Of a stretch of 64,000 nt of DNA, positions 45,268-53,788 are shown in pieces. The translations under genes were made by a program, and so were the position numbers. The DNA is from Sphingomonas sp. NBWT7 (lineage in GTDB: Bacteria; Pseudomonadota; Alphaproteobacteria; Sphingomonadales; Sphingomonadaceae). Each line of letters opens with the position of its first letter. Within the stretch, counting starts at the first letter, position 1. The notes beneath the pieces were generated by a model. That model had not been told where the DNA came from and did not search any database. It saw only the letters and a program-made list of their open reading frames with translations. Location: assembly GCF_014217605.1 (NCBI RefSeq), contig NZ_CP043639.1:124001-188000 (forward strand), in the 5' to 3' direction.

Positions 45268-46104
45268 GTGCCCCACGCCGCTTCCCCGCGTGCAACGCCC
45301 CGCCGCGTCGGCACGTGTTCGGCCGGGGCATCGGCACTCCTCGTCCTATTGACGGCGTGCGATGGCGGCGCGCCGCTGATCAAGCGCGAACCCAAAGAGC
45401 CGGGCCCGTTTCCCGTCGCCGACCGCCCCGTCGCGCATATCGTTTCCGCGCGCTGGTCGAACGAGGAGGCGCGCGATCGGTTGAACGAGGCGGAGACGGT
45501 GATGGCACGCGCCGCGATCCGGCCGGGCATGACGGTTGCCGACATCGGCGCTGGCGAGGGTTATTACACGATCCGCTTGGCGCAGAAGGTGGGTGATGAC
45601 GGCCGCGTGCTGGCGCAGGATATCGTGCCGGCGACGCGCGACATGCTCGCCGATCGCGTGGCGCGAGGAAGGCTCGACAATGTCAGCGTGAAGCTCGGTG
45701 CACCGGCCGATCCGAAGCTGCCCGAGGCGAGTTTCGACCGTGTCTTCATGGTGCACATGTACCATGAGATCGAGCAGCCGTACGAGTTCCTGTGGCGGAT
45801 GCGCCCCTCGCTGCGCCCCGACGGGCTGGTCGTGGTAGTCGATGCGAATCGACGCACGGCCGATCATGGCACGCCGCCCGCGCTGCTGCGCTGCGAGTTC
45901 GCGGCGGTCGGCTACAAGATGATGACGCTGACGCCGATGCCGTCGGCTGGGGGCTATTTCGCGACCTTCAGGACTGAGGGGCGGCGGCCTGAGCCCGAGC
46001 AGATCCGATCGTGCCGGCTCGACACATCACAGCAGCCCGCGCGCGCGAAAACTGACGCAGCCGCCCGGCGCCAGCACGAGGTGATCGACCAGCCGAATTT
46101 CTAG
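45268..46104 (+). CDS. class I SAM-dependent methyltransferase with lipoprotein-like signal
   Basis: A 278-residue protein starting at GTG four bases after prfB. The N-terminus ends in a lipobox-like ALLVLLTAC (Cys31), so export and lipidation are predicted. The body is a Rossmann methyltransferase: motif I TVADIGAGEGYYTIRLA, then LAQDIVPATRDM and FDRVFMVHMYHEIEQPYEFLW. A SAM enzyme outside the cytoplasm is puzzling, so either the signal is not used or the fold has another role. The last 26 residues are encoded opposite the radC 3' end and look like read-through past a typical end at PEPEQIRSCR. Confidence 0.8.
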   Translation: MPHAASPRATPRRVGTCSAGASALLVLLTACDGGAPLIKREPKEPGPFPVADRPVAHIVSARWSNEEARDRLNEAETVMARAAIRPGMTVADIGAGEGYYTIRLAQKVGDDGRVLAQDIVPATRDMLADRVARGRLDNVSVKLGAPADPKLPEASFDRVFMVHMYHEIEQPYEFLWRMRPSLRPDGLVVVVDANRRTADHGTPPALLRCEFAAVGYKMMTLTPMPSAGGYFATFRTEGRRPEPEQIRSCRLDTSQQPARAKTDAAARRQHEVIDQPNF

Positions 46105-46428
46105 CGCGTCGAGCACGGTGGCGAGTTGCCGAGTGAAGCGCAAGTCGGCGGCGGACGGCTCAGGATCGCCCGATGGGTGGTTGTGCGCCATCACGACTTG
46201 CGCCGCCTCGAGCGCGAGCGCGCGGTTGACGACCGAGCGGATGCGGACGGCGACGACCTCGGGATGATCCGACGATTGGCGATGCCAGCCGAGCGCGTCG
46301 CCGCCATGATCGAGGAACACGAAGACGGCGGTCTCCACGTGGTGTCGGGCAAGCTCGTCGAGAAATGCCGATATCGGTTGCGCCAATCCGTGCATCGCGC
46401 GCCTTTGCCCAAGACCGGTGATGCTCAC
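46027..46428 (-). CDS. radC: short RadC/JAB-domain protein
   Basis: A 133-residue protein consisting only of the RadC C-terminal JAMM/MPN+ domain. The metal motif is His82-X-His84-X7-Ser92-X2-Asp95 in VMAHNHPSGDPEPSAADLR, with Glu32 as the likely upstream acid. The helix-hairpin-helix N-terminal half of full-length RadC (about 220 residues) is absent. It is not obviously a pseudogene: it begins at GTG with a strong GGAGGAG Shine-Dalgarno 7-8 bases upstream. RadC's biochemical role is unsettled. It is divergent from thyA and overlaps the methyltransferase 3' end by 78 bases. Confidence 0.8.
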   Translation of the reverse strand: MSITGLGQRRAMHGLAQPISAFLDELARHHVETAVFVFLDHGGDALGWHRQSSDHPEVVAVRIRSVVNRALALEAAQVVMAHNHPSGDPEPSAADLRFTRQLATVLDALEIRLVDHLVLAPGGCVSFRARGLL

Positions 46429-46508
46429 GTCGTATCTCCTCCGTTTCGAACCAAATTTGAATTCATGAGCCAGTTGAAAAGTTGCTTTACTTGGCGGCGC
46501 GATCGCGG

Positions 46509-47468
46509 ATGATGCGAAGCAGTGCGACGGCTACGAGCGAGCCCCACGCCTCGTTCACGCTTCCGGAGTCGCCCTTGTCCAGCGCCGACGACCAATATGC
46601 CGCGATTCTGCGGTCGATCATCGACACGGGAGAGGAGCGGATCGACCGCACGGGCGTCGGCACCCGATCGATCTTCGGCGCGTCGGCGCGATTCGATCTG
46701 TCGGACGGGACGGTGCCGCTGCTGACATCCAAGCGCGTGTCGTGGAAGACGGCGGTGAAAGAGATGCTCTGGTTCCTTACCGGAGAGACGAACATCCGGC
46801 CGCTGGTGGCGGCAAAGGTCGGCATCTGGACTGATTGGCCGCTCGCCCGCTACCGTCGCGAGACGGGCGAGGCGATCAGCCAGGCGGCGTTCGAGCAACG
46901 CATCGTCGACAACGCCGATTTCGCGGCGCGCTGGGGCGATCTGGGGCCGGTCTACGGCAAGCAGTGGCGCCGGTGGGACGATGGCCGCGGCGAGACGATC
47001 GACCAGATCGCTGAGGTAATCCACCTGCTGCGCACCAATCCGTCGAGCCGGCGGATCCTGTTTCACGGCTGGAACGTCGCGGACCTCGAGGGCATGGCGC
47101 TGCCGCCGTGCCACATGGTGTATCAGTTCCACGTGCGCGACGGGCGCGTGAGCTGCCTGCTGTTCCAGCGCAGCGCGGACCAGTTCCTCGGCACGCCGTT
47201 CAACTGGGTCGGTGCGAGCGCGCTGCTGATGATGATCGCGCAGCAGGCCGATCTCGCCGTCGGCGAGCTGATCTGGCACGGCGGCGACGTTCACCTGTAC
47301 CTCAATCATCTCGAGCAGGCGGAGACGCTGCTCGGCCGCGCGCCGCGTGCCGCGCCGACGATGCGGCTGGTCCGACACGCGGCGTCGATCGATGACTATC
47401 GGATCGAGGATTTCGTGGTCGACGGCTATGATCCGCACCCTGCGATCAAGGCCGACGTCGCGGTTTAG
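46509..47468 (+). CDS. thyA: thymidylate synthase
   Basis: A 319-residue enzyme methylating dUMP to dTMP with methylene-tetrahydrofolate, producing dihydrofolate that folA (53.3 kb) recycles. The core shows DRTGVGTRSIFGASARFDL, the catalytic Cys in MALPPCHMVYQFHV, and QRSADQFLGTPFNW. It is longer than the 264-residue E. coli enzyme because of a 45-residue insert before GPVYGKQWRRW and an N-terminal extension. The start is uncertain: ATG at 46509 or 46512, or a TTG at 46575 directly at SSADDQYAAIL. It converges on the LysR gene with a 10-base gap. Confidence 0.94.
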   Translation: MMRSSATATSEPHASFTLPESPLSSADDQYAAILRSIIDTGEERIDRTGVGTRSIFGASARFDLSDGTVPLLTSKRVSWKTAVKEMLWFLTGETNIRPLVAAKVGIWTDWPLARYRRETGEAISQAAFEQRIVDNADFAARWGDLGPVYGKQWRRWDDGRGETIDQIAEVIHLLRTNPSSRRILFHGWNVADLEGMALPPCHMVYQFHVRDGRVSCLLFQRSADQFLGTPFNWVGASALLMMIAQQADLAVGELIWHGGDVHLYLNHLEQAETLLGRAPRAAPTMRLVRHAASIDDYRIEDFVVDGYDPHPAIKADVAV

Positions 47469-47478
47469 GCGGGCTGGC

Positions 47479-48357
47479 TCACGTCTCGATCGCAGCAACG
47501 GCCGCGATCAGCGCGGTAATCGTTGAGCTGCGCGCCATCACCGCCGCGTCGTGGTGCGGCGCGAAGACCAATCCGAGCGCGCGCACGAAGTCGAACGTGT
47601 CGAGCGGTACACGGGCGATGCCGGGCTCGCGAAATCCGTTGGGCATGACGGTGATGCCGAGCCCGGCGCGCACGTGCGCCAGCGCCTTGTCGTCGCTGGT
47701 CGTGCGCGCGGCGAAGAACGGGCGGACGCCGCGCGCGATGAAGAAGCGGCTCGTCTGCGATAGGAGTTCGCAATGGCGGCGCACGATCATCGCGTCGTTC
47801 GCCAGTTCCTCGGCCGCCACGATCGTGCGGCCGGCAAGCGGGTGCGTGATGGAGAGGGCGAGCGAATAGCCTTCGCTAACGATCGCCGACGCGCCTGCCG
47901 AAATGTCGGCATCGCGCAGCGCCAGCAGCGCGACGTCGATCCGCCCGCGCGCCAGCCGCCCGCGCAGGTCGCGATCCTGCCCCTCGACGATTTCGACGCG
48001 ATCGCCGTCGCCGCGCGATAGGCGATCGACGAGGAAAGCCTCAATCGTTCTGCGCGAGATCGTCGATAGGACACCGATGCGCACCGTCCGCGTCGCCGCG
48101 GCGCCAGCGACGGCGCGTTCGGCGGCCGCGAAGCCACCCTCGATCATGCGTGCGTGGTCGAGCAGCCGCGCGCCCGCCTGCGTTAGCGCGACCCGCCGAT
48201 TGGTGCGATTAAACAGGGGATGGCCAAGCGCTTTCTCGAGCTTCGCGATGCCGACTGACAGGGTAGGCTGCGACACGTTGCACGCCGCCGCCGCGCGCGA
48301 AAAATTGCCGGTATCGACCACCGCGAGGAAATAGCGCAGGTGGTAGCGATCGATCAT
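47479..48357 (-). CDS. LysR family transcriptional regulator, probable regulator of the leucine-degradation operon
   Basis: A 292-residue LTTR. The N-terminal winged HTH reads LRYFLAVVDTGNFSRAAAACNVSQPTLSVGIAKLEKALG, followed by the effector-binding domain. It is divergent from the isovaleryl-CoA dehydrogenase operon across 92 bases, the classic LTTR arrangement, so it probably controls that operon and itself. The effector may be a leucine-pathway CoA ester or acid (inference). In many proteobacteria this operon is controlled by a MerR or TetR regulator instead. Confidence 0.88.
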   Translation of the reverse strand: MIDRYHLRYFLAVVDTGNFSRAAAACNVSQPTLSVGIAKLEKALGHPLFNRTNRRVALTQAGARLLDHARMIEGGFAAAERAVAGAAATRTVRIGVLSTISRRTIEAFLVDRLSRGDGDRVEIVEGQDRDLRGRLARGRIDVALLALRDADISAGASAIVSEGYSLALSITHPLAGRTIVAAEELANDAMIVRRHCELLSQTSRFFIARGVRPFFAARTTSDDKALAHVRAGLGITVMPNGFREPGIARVPLDTFDFVRALGLVFAPHHDAAVMARSSTITALIAAVAAIET

Positions 48358-48370
48358 AGACGTGCTCTAT

Positions 48371-48381
48371 GCAATCGTTGC
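48371..48381. promoter_or_regulatory. candidate LysR operator dyad
   Basis: GCAA-TCG-TTGC is a short perfect dyad in the LysR/acyl-CoA dehydrogenase gap, 14 bases upstream of the candidate -35. With its flanks it approximates the T-N11-A form of LTTR sites. Confidence 0.4.
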
Positions 48382-48394
48382 GCCGCTTTCAATT

Positions 48395-48422
48395 TTGCAC
48401 GGGCTGGGCGCGCGCCTATCAT
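48395..48422 (+). promoter_or_regulatory. candidate promoter of the leucine-degradation operon
   Basis: TTGCAC (48395-48400) and TATCAT (48417-48422) are spaced by 16 bases and lie 27 bases before the GTG start. A dyad that could bind the LysR protein is just upstream. Confidence 0.5.
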
Positions 48423-48449
48423 GGTCGCAACGGCTGACAGGAGAGCGAT

Positions 48450-49619
48450 GTGACCGACCTCAACCACGGGCTCGGCGAGATGGCGGATGCGATCCGCGAG
48501 ACGACGCGGCGCTTCGCGCTCGACCGGATCGAGCCGATCGCCGCGCGGATCGACGCGGAGGACGCCTTCGCGCGCGAGCTGTGGCCCGAAATGGGCGCGC
48601 TGGGGCTGCATGGCATCACCGTCGAAGAGGCGGACGGCGGGCTCGGGCTCGGCTATCTCGAACACCTCATTGCGTGTGAGGAGATCAGCCGGTCGTCCGC
48701 GTCGATCGGCCTTAGCTACGGCGCGCATTCCAACCTGTGCGTCAATCAGATCCGCCGCTGGGCCTCGCCCGAGCAGAAGGCGAAATATCTGCCCAAGCTG
48801 ATCTCGGGCGAACATGTCGGCAGCCTCGCGATGTCGGAGGCGGGCGCCGGTTCGGACGTCGTGTCGATGAAGCTGCGCGCCGACAGGGTCGACGGCGGCT
48901 GGCGGCTCAACGGCACCAAATTCTGGATCACCAACGCGCCCGAAGCGGACACGCTGGTCGTCTATGCCAAGACCACGCCCGATGCGGGATCGCGCGGGAT
49001 CACCGCGTTCCTGATCGAGAAGGGCTTCGCCGGCTTTTCGATCGGGCAGAGGATCGACAAGGTCGGCATGCGCGGATCGCCGACTGCCGAGCTGGTGTTC
49101 GACGATTGCTTCGTCGGCGACGAGCAGGTGATGGGGCCGCTCAACGGCGGTGTCCAGGTGCTGATGTCTGGCCTCGATTACGAGCGGGTGGTGCTGTCGG
49201 GCATCCAGCTGGGCATCATGCAGGCCTGCCTCGACGTCGTCCTGCCGTACGTGCGCGAGCGCAAGCAGTTCGGCCGCCCGATCGGCGAGTTTCAGCTGAT
49301 GCAGGCCAAGGTCGCCGACATGTATGTCGCGCTCAGTTCGTCACGCGCCTATGTCTATGCCGTCGCCAAGGCGTGCGACGCAGGGCTGACGACGCGGTTC
49401 GACGCTGCCGGCTGCATTCTGCTCGCGTCGGAAAATGCGGTGAAGGTGGCGGGGGAGGCGATCCAGGCGCTCGGCGGCGCCGGCTATACCAAGGATTGGC
49501 CGGTCGAGCGCTACTGGCGCGACGCCAAGCTGCTCGACATCGGCGCGGGCACCAACGAGGTGCGGCGCATGCTGATCGGTCGCGAGCTGATCGGGCGCAA
49601 CGCCGCAAGCGGGGAATGA
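48450..49619 (+). CDS. liuA: isovaleryl-CoA dehydrogenase (acyl-CoA dehydrogenase family)
   Basis: A 389-residue FAD enzyme oxidising isovaleryl-CoA to 3-methylcrotonyl-CoA in leucine breakdown, passing electrons to ETF. The catalytic Glu lies in [19 protein letters not shown], the position used in isovaleryl- rather than medium-chain enzymes; [15 protein letters not shown] binds FAD, and [30 protein letters not shown] matches the IVD subgroup. It starts at GTG with AGGAG upstream; an overlapping ATG is out of frame. The carboxylase genes directly downstream support the substrate assignment. Confidence 0.93.
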   Translation: MTDLNHGLGEMADAIRETTRRFALDRIEPIAARIDAEDAFARELWPEMGALGLHGITVEEADGGLGLGYLEHLIACEEISRSSASIGLSYGAHSNLCVNQIRRWASPEQKAKYLPKLISGEHVGSLAMSEAGAGSDVVSMKLRADRVDGGWRLNGTKFWITNAPEADTLVVYAKTTPDAGSRGITAFLIEKGFAGFSIGQRIDKVGMRGSPTAELVFDDCFVGDEQVMGPLNGGVQVLMSGLDYERVVLSGIQLGIMQACLDVVLPYVRERKQFGRPIGEFQLMQAKVADMYVALSSSRAYVYAVAKACDAGLTTRFDAAGCILLASENAVKVAGEAIQALGGAGYTKDWPVERYWRDAKLLDIGAGTNEVRRMLIGRELIGRNAASGE

Positions 49620-49629
49620 GGCCACCGGC

Positions 49630-51240
49630 ATGACCACGATCCAGACGCTCGTCGATACCGGTTCCGACACCTTTGCCGCCAACGCGGCGCACAACCGAGC
49701 GCTCGCCGATAGCCTGCGCGAAACGGTGGCGCGCACGGCGCTCGGCGGATCCGAGCAGCATCGTGCGCGTCACGTCGCGCGCGGCAAGCTGTTGCCGCGT
49801 GACCGTGTCGAGCGGCTGCTCGATCCCGGCTCGCCGTTCCTCGAGATCGGCGCACTCGCGGCGAACGGGATGTACGGCGACGCGGCGAACGCCGATGGCG
49901 CGCCGGGCGCGGGTATGATCGCAGGGATTGGCCGCGTGTCGGGCCGCGAGTGCATGATCGTCGCCAACGATCCGACGGTGAAGGGCGGGGCATACTTCCC
50001 GCTGACCGTGAAGAAGCACCTGCGCGCGCAGGAGATCGCGCGCGAGAACCGCCTGCCGTGCATCTACCTCGTCGATTCGGGCGGCGCCAACCTGCCGCAC
50101 CAGGCGGAGGTGTTTCCCGATCGCGAGCATTTCGGCCGAATCTTTTTCAACCAGGCGCATATGTCGGCGGAGGGGATCGCACAGATCGCCTGCGTGATGG
50201 GCAGCTGCACCGCGGGCGGCGCCTATGTGCCCGCAATGTCTGACGAGACGGTGATCGTCCGCGATCAGGGCACGATCTTCCTCGCCGGGCCCCCGCTGGT
50301 GAAGGCGGCGACGGGCGAGGTGATTTCCGCCGAAGAGTTGGGCGGGGCGGAGACGCATGGGCGCCGGTCGGGTGTCGTCGATCACGTCGCCGAGAATGAC
50401 GCGCACGCGCTGCTGATCGTGCGCGATATCGTCGCGACGCTCAATCGGCCGAAAGCGATCGACATCGAGGTCGCCGCGCCGCGCCCGCCCAAGCTGAACC
50501 CGCAGGATCTCTACGGCATCGTGCCGCAGGACGTGCGCGCGCCATACGACGTGCACGAGGTGATCGCACGGATCGTCGACGGGTCGGAGATGCACGAGTT
50601 CAAGCCGCTGTACGGCACGACGCTGGTGTGCGGCTTCGCGCGCATCTGGGGGATGCCGGTCGCGATCCTCGCCAACAACGGCGTGCTGTTCTCGGAAAGT
50701 GCGCTCAAGGGCGCGCATTTTATCGAACTCGCCTGCCAGCGCCGCGTGCCGCTGCTGTTTCTGCAGAACATCTCGGGCTTCATGGTCGGTGGCAAGTACG
50801 AGGCGGAAGGGATTGCGAAGAACGGCGCGAAGCTCGTTACGGCGGTGGCAACCGCGTCGGTGCCCAAGATCACGGTGCTGATCGGCGGCAGCTTCGGGGC
50901 GGGCAATTACGGCATGTGCGGGCGCGCCTACAGCCCGCGCTTCCTGTTCACCTGGCCCAATGCGCGCATCTCGGTGATGGGCGGGGAGCAGGCGGCGAGC
51001 GTGCTTGCGACGGTGCACCGCGATGCGGAGCGCTGGTCCGCCGACGAGGCGGAGGCGTTCAAGGCGCCGATCCGCCAGAAATACGAGGACGAGGGCAACC
51101 CGTACTATGCCACCGCGCGCCTCTGGGACGATGGTATCATCGATCCGGTGCAGACGCGCGACGTACTCGGCCTCGCCTATTCCGCGGTGCTCAACGCGCC
51201 GATCCCGCAAACGCCGAAGTTCGGCCTGTTCCGGATGTGA
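49630..51240 (+). CDS. liuB: methylcrotonyl-CoA carboxylase beta (carboxyltransferase) subunit
   Basis: A 536-residue carboxyltransferase transferring CO2 from carboxybiotin to 3-methylcrotonyl-CoA. Two crotonase-like halves are visible: the N-terminal half with [19 protein letters not shown] and [17 protein letters not shown], and the C-terminal half with [22 protein letters not shown] and [20 protein letters not shown]. The match to MCC beta is close; geranyl-CoA carboxylase is a possible alternative. It starts ten bases after liuA. Confidence 0.93.
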   Translation: MTTIQTLVDTGSDTFAANAAHNRALADSLRETVARTALGGSEQHRARHVARGKLLPRDRVERLLDPGSPFLEIGALAANGMYGDAANADGAPGAGMIAGIGRVSGRECMIVANDPTVKGGAYFPLTVKKHLRAQEIARENRLPCIYLVDSGGANLPHQAEVFPDREHFGRIFFNQAHMSAEGIAQIACVMGSCTAGGAYVPAMSDETVIVRDQGTIFLAGPPLVKAATGEVISAEELGGAETHGRRSGVVDHVAENDAHALLIVRDIVATLNRPKAIDIEVAAPRPPKLNPQDLYGIVPQDVRAPYDVHEVIARIVDGSEMHEFKPLYGTTLVCGFARIWGMPVAILANNGVLFSESALKGAHFIELACQRRVPLLFLQNISGFMVGGKYEAEGIAKNGAKLVTAVATASVPKITVLIGGSFGAGNYGMCGRAYSPRFLFTWPNARISVMGGEQAASVLATVHRDAERWSADEAEAFKAPIRQKYEDEGNPYYATARLWDDGIIDPVQTRDVLGLAYSAVLNAPIPQTPKFGLFRM

Positions 51241-53105
51241 TGGCCATGATCGAGAGCTTGCTGATCGCCAATCGCGGCGAGATTGCCCGTCGCATCATCC
51301 GTACTGCGCGGCGCCTCGGCATTCGCACGATCGCGGTCCATTCGGACGTCGACGCCGGCATGCCGTTCGTGCGCGAGGCGGACGATGCGGTCTGCATCGG
51401 CACCGCGCCCGCGACCGACAGCTACCTGCGGCAGGACCGGCTAATCGCCGCGGCGCGCGAGACGGGCGCGCAGGCCATTCACCCCGGCTACGGTTTCCTG
51501 TCGGAGAATGCCGAATTCGCCGAGGCAGTGATCGCCGCCGGGCTGATATGGGTCGGTGCGCCACCCGCCGCGATCCGCGCGATGGGGCTGAAGGACGCGG
51601 CAAAGGAGCGGATGATCGCCGCCGGCGTGCCCGTCACGCCGGGCTACCTCGGCGCCGACCAATCGCCCGCGCGGCTACAGGCGGAGGCGGATGCGATCGG
51701 TTATCCCGTGCTGATCAAGGCGGTAGCCGGCGGCGGCGGGAAGGGTATGCGCAAGGTCGATGCGCCAGCCCATTTCGCCGCGATGCTCGAGAGCTGCCAG
51801 CGCGAGGCCGCGGCGTCGTTCGGCAACACGCAGGTGCTGATCGAGAAGTACATCCTGTCGCCGCGCCATATCGAAGTGCAGGTGTTCGGCGACACGCACG
51901 GCAACGCCGTTCACCTGTTCGAACGCGACTGTTCGCTGCAGCGGCGGCATCAGAAGGTGATCGAGGAAGCGCCCGCGCCGGCGATGGATGCGGCGACGCG
52001 CGCGGCGGTCTGCGACGCGGCGGTCAAGGCGGCGCGCGCAGTCGATTATGTCGGGGCGGGCACGATCGAGTTCATCGCCGACGGATCGGACGGGCTGCGC
52101 GCCGATCGCATCTGGTTCATGGAAATGAACACCCGCCTCCAGGTCGAGCATCCGGTGACCGAGGCGATCACCGGGCAGGATCTCGTCGAATGGCAGCTGC
52201 GCGTCGCGAGCGGCGAGCCGCTGCCGAAGCGGCAGGAGGAACTGGCGATCGACGGCTGGGCGATGGAGGCACGGCTCTACGCCGAGAACCCCGCGACCGG
52301 CTTCCTCCCCTCGACCGGGCCGCTCGATCGGCTGCGCTTCCCCAAGGATGTGCGCGTCGACAGCGGCGTCGAGGAAGGGGGCGAGGTGACGCCCTACTAC
52401 GATCCGATGATCGCCAAGCTGATCGTTCACAGCGCGACTCGGCGTGAGGCAGCGTCGCGGCTGGCGGCGGCGGCGCGCGGTACGCAGGTGTGGCCGGTGC
52501 GCACGAACGCCGCTTTTCTGGCGCGCGCCGCGTCGGATGCGGACTTCGTCGCGGAGCGGATCGATACTGGCTTCATCGAGCGACACGCCGATCGGCTGAT
52601 CCCAGCCACCCAGCCCTCGCCACCGGTGCTGGCCGCCGCCGCCGCCGCGATCCTGCCGGCGGCGAGCGGCGATCCCTGGACCGACTTGCGCGGCTTTCGT
52701 GCCAATGCGCCGTCGGTAACGCGCGTCGAGGTCGAGGTGGGGGGCAAGCCCTATCTCGTCGACGTTGAGAGCGATCATTCCGCAGCGACGGTCGCCGACG
52801 GCGTCCTGTTCCTCGAAGGCGAGGCATGGCCGGTCGGGCCGCGCCGCGCGGATCACGTCGGCGGGGGCGGGGAAGGCGACGGCGCGATCCTGTCGCCGAT
52901 GCCAGGCCGCGTCATCGCGGTGCTCGTTGCGGACGGGCAGACGGTGACCAAGGGCGAGCGGCTGCTGGTGCTCGAGGCGATGAAGATGGAGCAAGCGCTG
53001 GTTGCGCCCTTCGACGGTATCGTCGCCGACTTGAAAGCGAGCGAGGGGGCGCAGGTGGCTGAAGGAACGCTACTGGCGCGGGTCGAGCGCGCAGCCGAGG
53101 GTTAA
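51240..53105 (+). CDS. liuD: methylcrotonyl-CoA carboxylase alpha (biotin carboxylase / BCCP) subunit
   Basis: A 621-residue subunit: a biotin carboxylase N-half (ANRGEIARRIIRTARRLG; ATP-grasp KAVAGGGGKGMRKV; FMEMNTRLQVEHPVTEAITG), a linker, and a C-terminal biotinyl domain with the biotin lysine Lys582 in LEAMKMEQALVAPF. It carboxylates biotin with ATP and bicarbonate for LiuB. The ATG overlaps the liuB stop (TGATG), so the subunits are coupled. The next pathway gene, 3-methylglutaconyl-CoA hydratase, and HMG-CoA lyase are not here. Confidence 0.93.
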   Translation: MAMIESLLIANRGEIARRIIRTARRLGIRTIAVHSDVDAGMPFVREADDAVCIGTAPATDSYLRQDRLIAAARETGAQAIHPGYGFLSENAEFAEAVIAAGLIWVGAPPAAIRAMGLKDAAKERMIAAGVPVTPGYLGADQSPARLQAEADAIGYPVLIKAVAGGGGKGMRKVDAPAHFAAMLESCQREAAASFGNTQVLIEKYILSPRHIEVQVFGDTHGNAVHLFERDCSLQRRHQKVIEEAPAPAMDAATRAAVCDAAVKAARAVDYVGAGTIEFIADGSDGLRADRIWFMEMNTRLQVEHPVTEAITGQDLVEWQLRVASGEPLPKRQEELAIDGWAMEARLYAENPATGFLPSTGPLDRLRFPKDVRVDSGVEEGGEVTPYYDPMIAKLIVHSATRREAASRLAAAARGTQVWPVRTNAAFLARAASDADFVAERIDTGFIERHADRLIPATQPSPPVLAAAAAAILPAASGDPWTDLRGFRANAPSVTRVEVEVGGKPYLVDVESDHSAATVADGVLFLEGEAWPVGPRRADHVGGGGEGDGAILSPMPGRVIAVLVADGQTVTKGERLLVLEAMKMEQALVAPFDGIVADLKASEGAQVAEGTLLARVERAAEG

Positions 53106-53127
53106 GTTCATGCGGCGTTCAGCATTG

Positions 53128-53147
53128 ACGACTACAAGTGTAGTCGT
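53128..53147. promoter_or_regulatory. perfect 20-bp dyad of BlaI/MecI/CopY type
   Basis: ACGACTACA and TGTAGTCGT are perfect inverted 9-mers separated by AG, giving the TACA-NN-TGTA core typical of BlaI/MecI/CopY operators. It lies between a TTGACG (53125-53130) and a TACGAA (53148-53153) with a 17-base spacing, so a bound repressor would block this promoter. If that -10 is used, the transcript would begin near the ATG at 53164. No BlaI-family gene is in the window. Confidence 0.6.
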
Positions 53148-53163
53148 TACGAAGGACGTCGCC

Positions 53164-53283
53164 ATGCGGGAGTATGTCATCACGATCGCGACCGCAACGC
53201 TGGCCGCCTGGCTGCTGCAGCAGGGCGCGCCGCCATCGACGGGCTTGCACCCTGCGGCGCGCACCGTCATCGCGGCGGGGTGA
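53164..53283 (+). CDS. 39-residue single-helix small protein coupled to folA
   Basis: Reading from ATG 53164 gives a 39-residue product with a hydrophobic N-terminal helix (YVITIATATLAAWLLQQ) and a short Pro/Ala tail. GAAGGA lies seven bases upstream as a Shine-Dalgarno. Its TGA overlaps the folA GTG start (GTGA at 53280-53283), the coupling pattern used by real genes in this window, and third codon positions are mostly G/C. An upstream ATG at 53110 would add 18 residues but read through the dyad. The product is unknown; it may be a membrane peptide or a translated leader for folA. Confidence 0.55.
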   Translation: MREYVITIATATLAAWLLQQGAPPSTGLHPAARTVIAAG

Positions 53284-53747
53284 CGATCAGTTTCCATCTC
53301 GCGCGCGCCGACAATGGCGTCATCGGGCGTGACGGCACACTGCCTTGGCACCTCCCCGCCGACCTGCGGCGCTTCAAGGCGCAGACGCTCGGCCGTGCGA
53401 TGATCATGGGGCGCAAGACGTTCGACAGCTTTCCCGCGCCGTTGCCCGGCCGGCGGCATATCGTGCTGACGCGCGACGCAGCATGGCAGCGCACAGGCGC
53501 CGAGGTGGCGCATGCTCCGGCCGAAGCGATGGCGCTCGCGGGTGACGATGCCGCGGTGATCGGCGGCGCCGACATCTTCGCGCTGTTTCTGGCTAAGGCC
53601 GATCGAATCGAGCTGACCGAAATTCACGCTGCGCCAGATGGCGACACGATTGTGCCGCCCTTCACCGGCTGGCGCGAAATTTTCCGCGAAGATCATCCAG
53701 CCGAGGCGGAACGCCCGGCGTACAGTTTCGTGACACTGGTGCGCTGA
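53280..53747 (+). CDS. folA: dihydrofolate reductase
   Basis: A 155-residue NADPH-dependent enzyme regenerating tetrahydrofolate, and the trimethoprim target. It shows FHLARADNGVIGRDGTLPWHLPADLRRFK with the active-site Asp28, then IMGRKTFDSF and VIGGADIFALFL. Length is normal. The start is GTG overlapping the stop of the small upstream ORF. It supplies folate for thyA, which lies 6 kb away rather than next to it as in many bacteria. Confidence 0.95.
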   Translation: MTISFHLARADNGVIGRDGTLPWHLPADLRRFKAQTLGRAMIMGRKTFDSFPAPLPGRRHIVLTRDAAWQRTGAEVAHAPAEAMALAGDDAAVIGGADIFALFLAKADRIELTEIHAAPDGDTIVPPFTGWREIFREDHPAEAERPAYSFVTLVR

Positions 53748-53788
53748 ACCGCGCGCCGCTATGCGCCGCTGCGATGGAGCGGCAGGCA

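Noticed and set aside
53110..53163. Longer 57-residue version of the small ORF
   Set aside because: It would be translated through the operator dyad and lacks a Shine-Dalgarno; the ATG at 53164 has GAAGGA.
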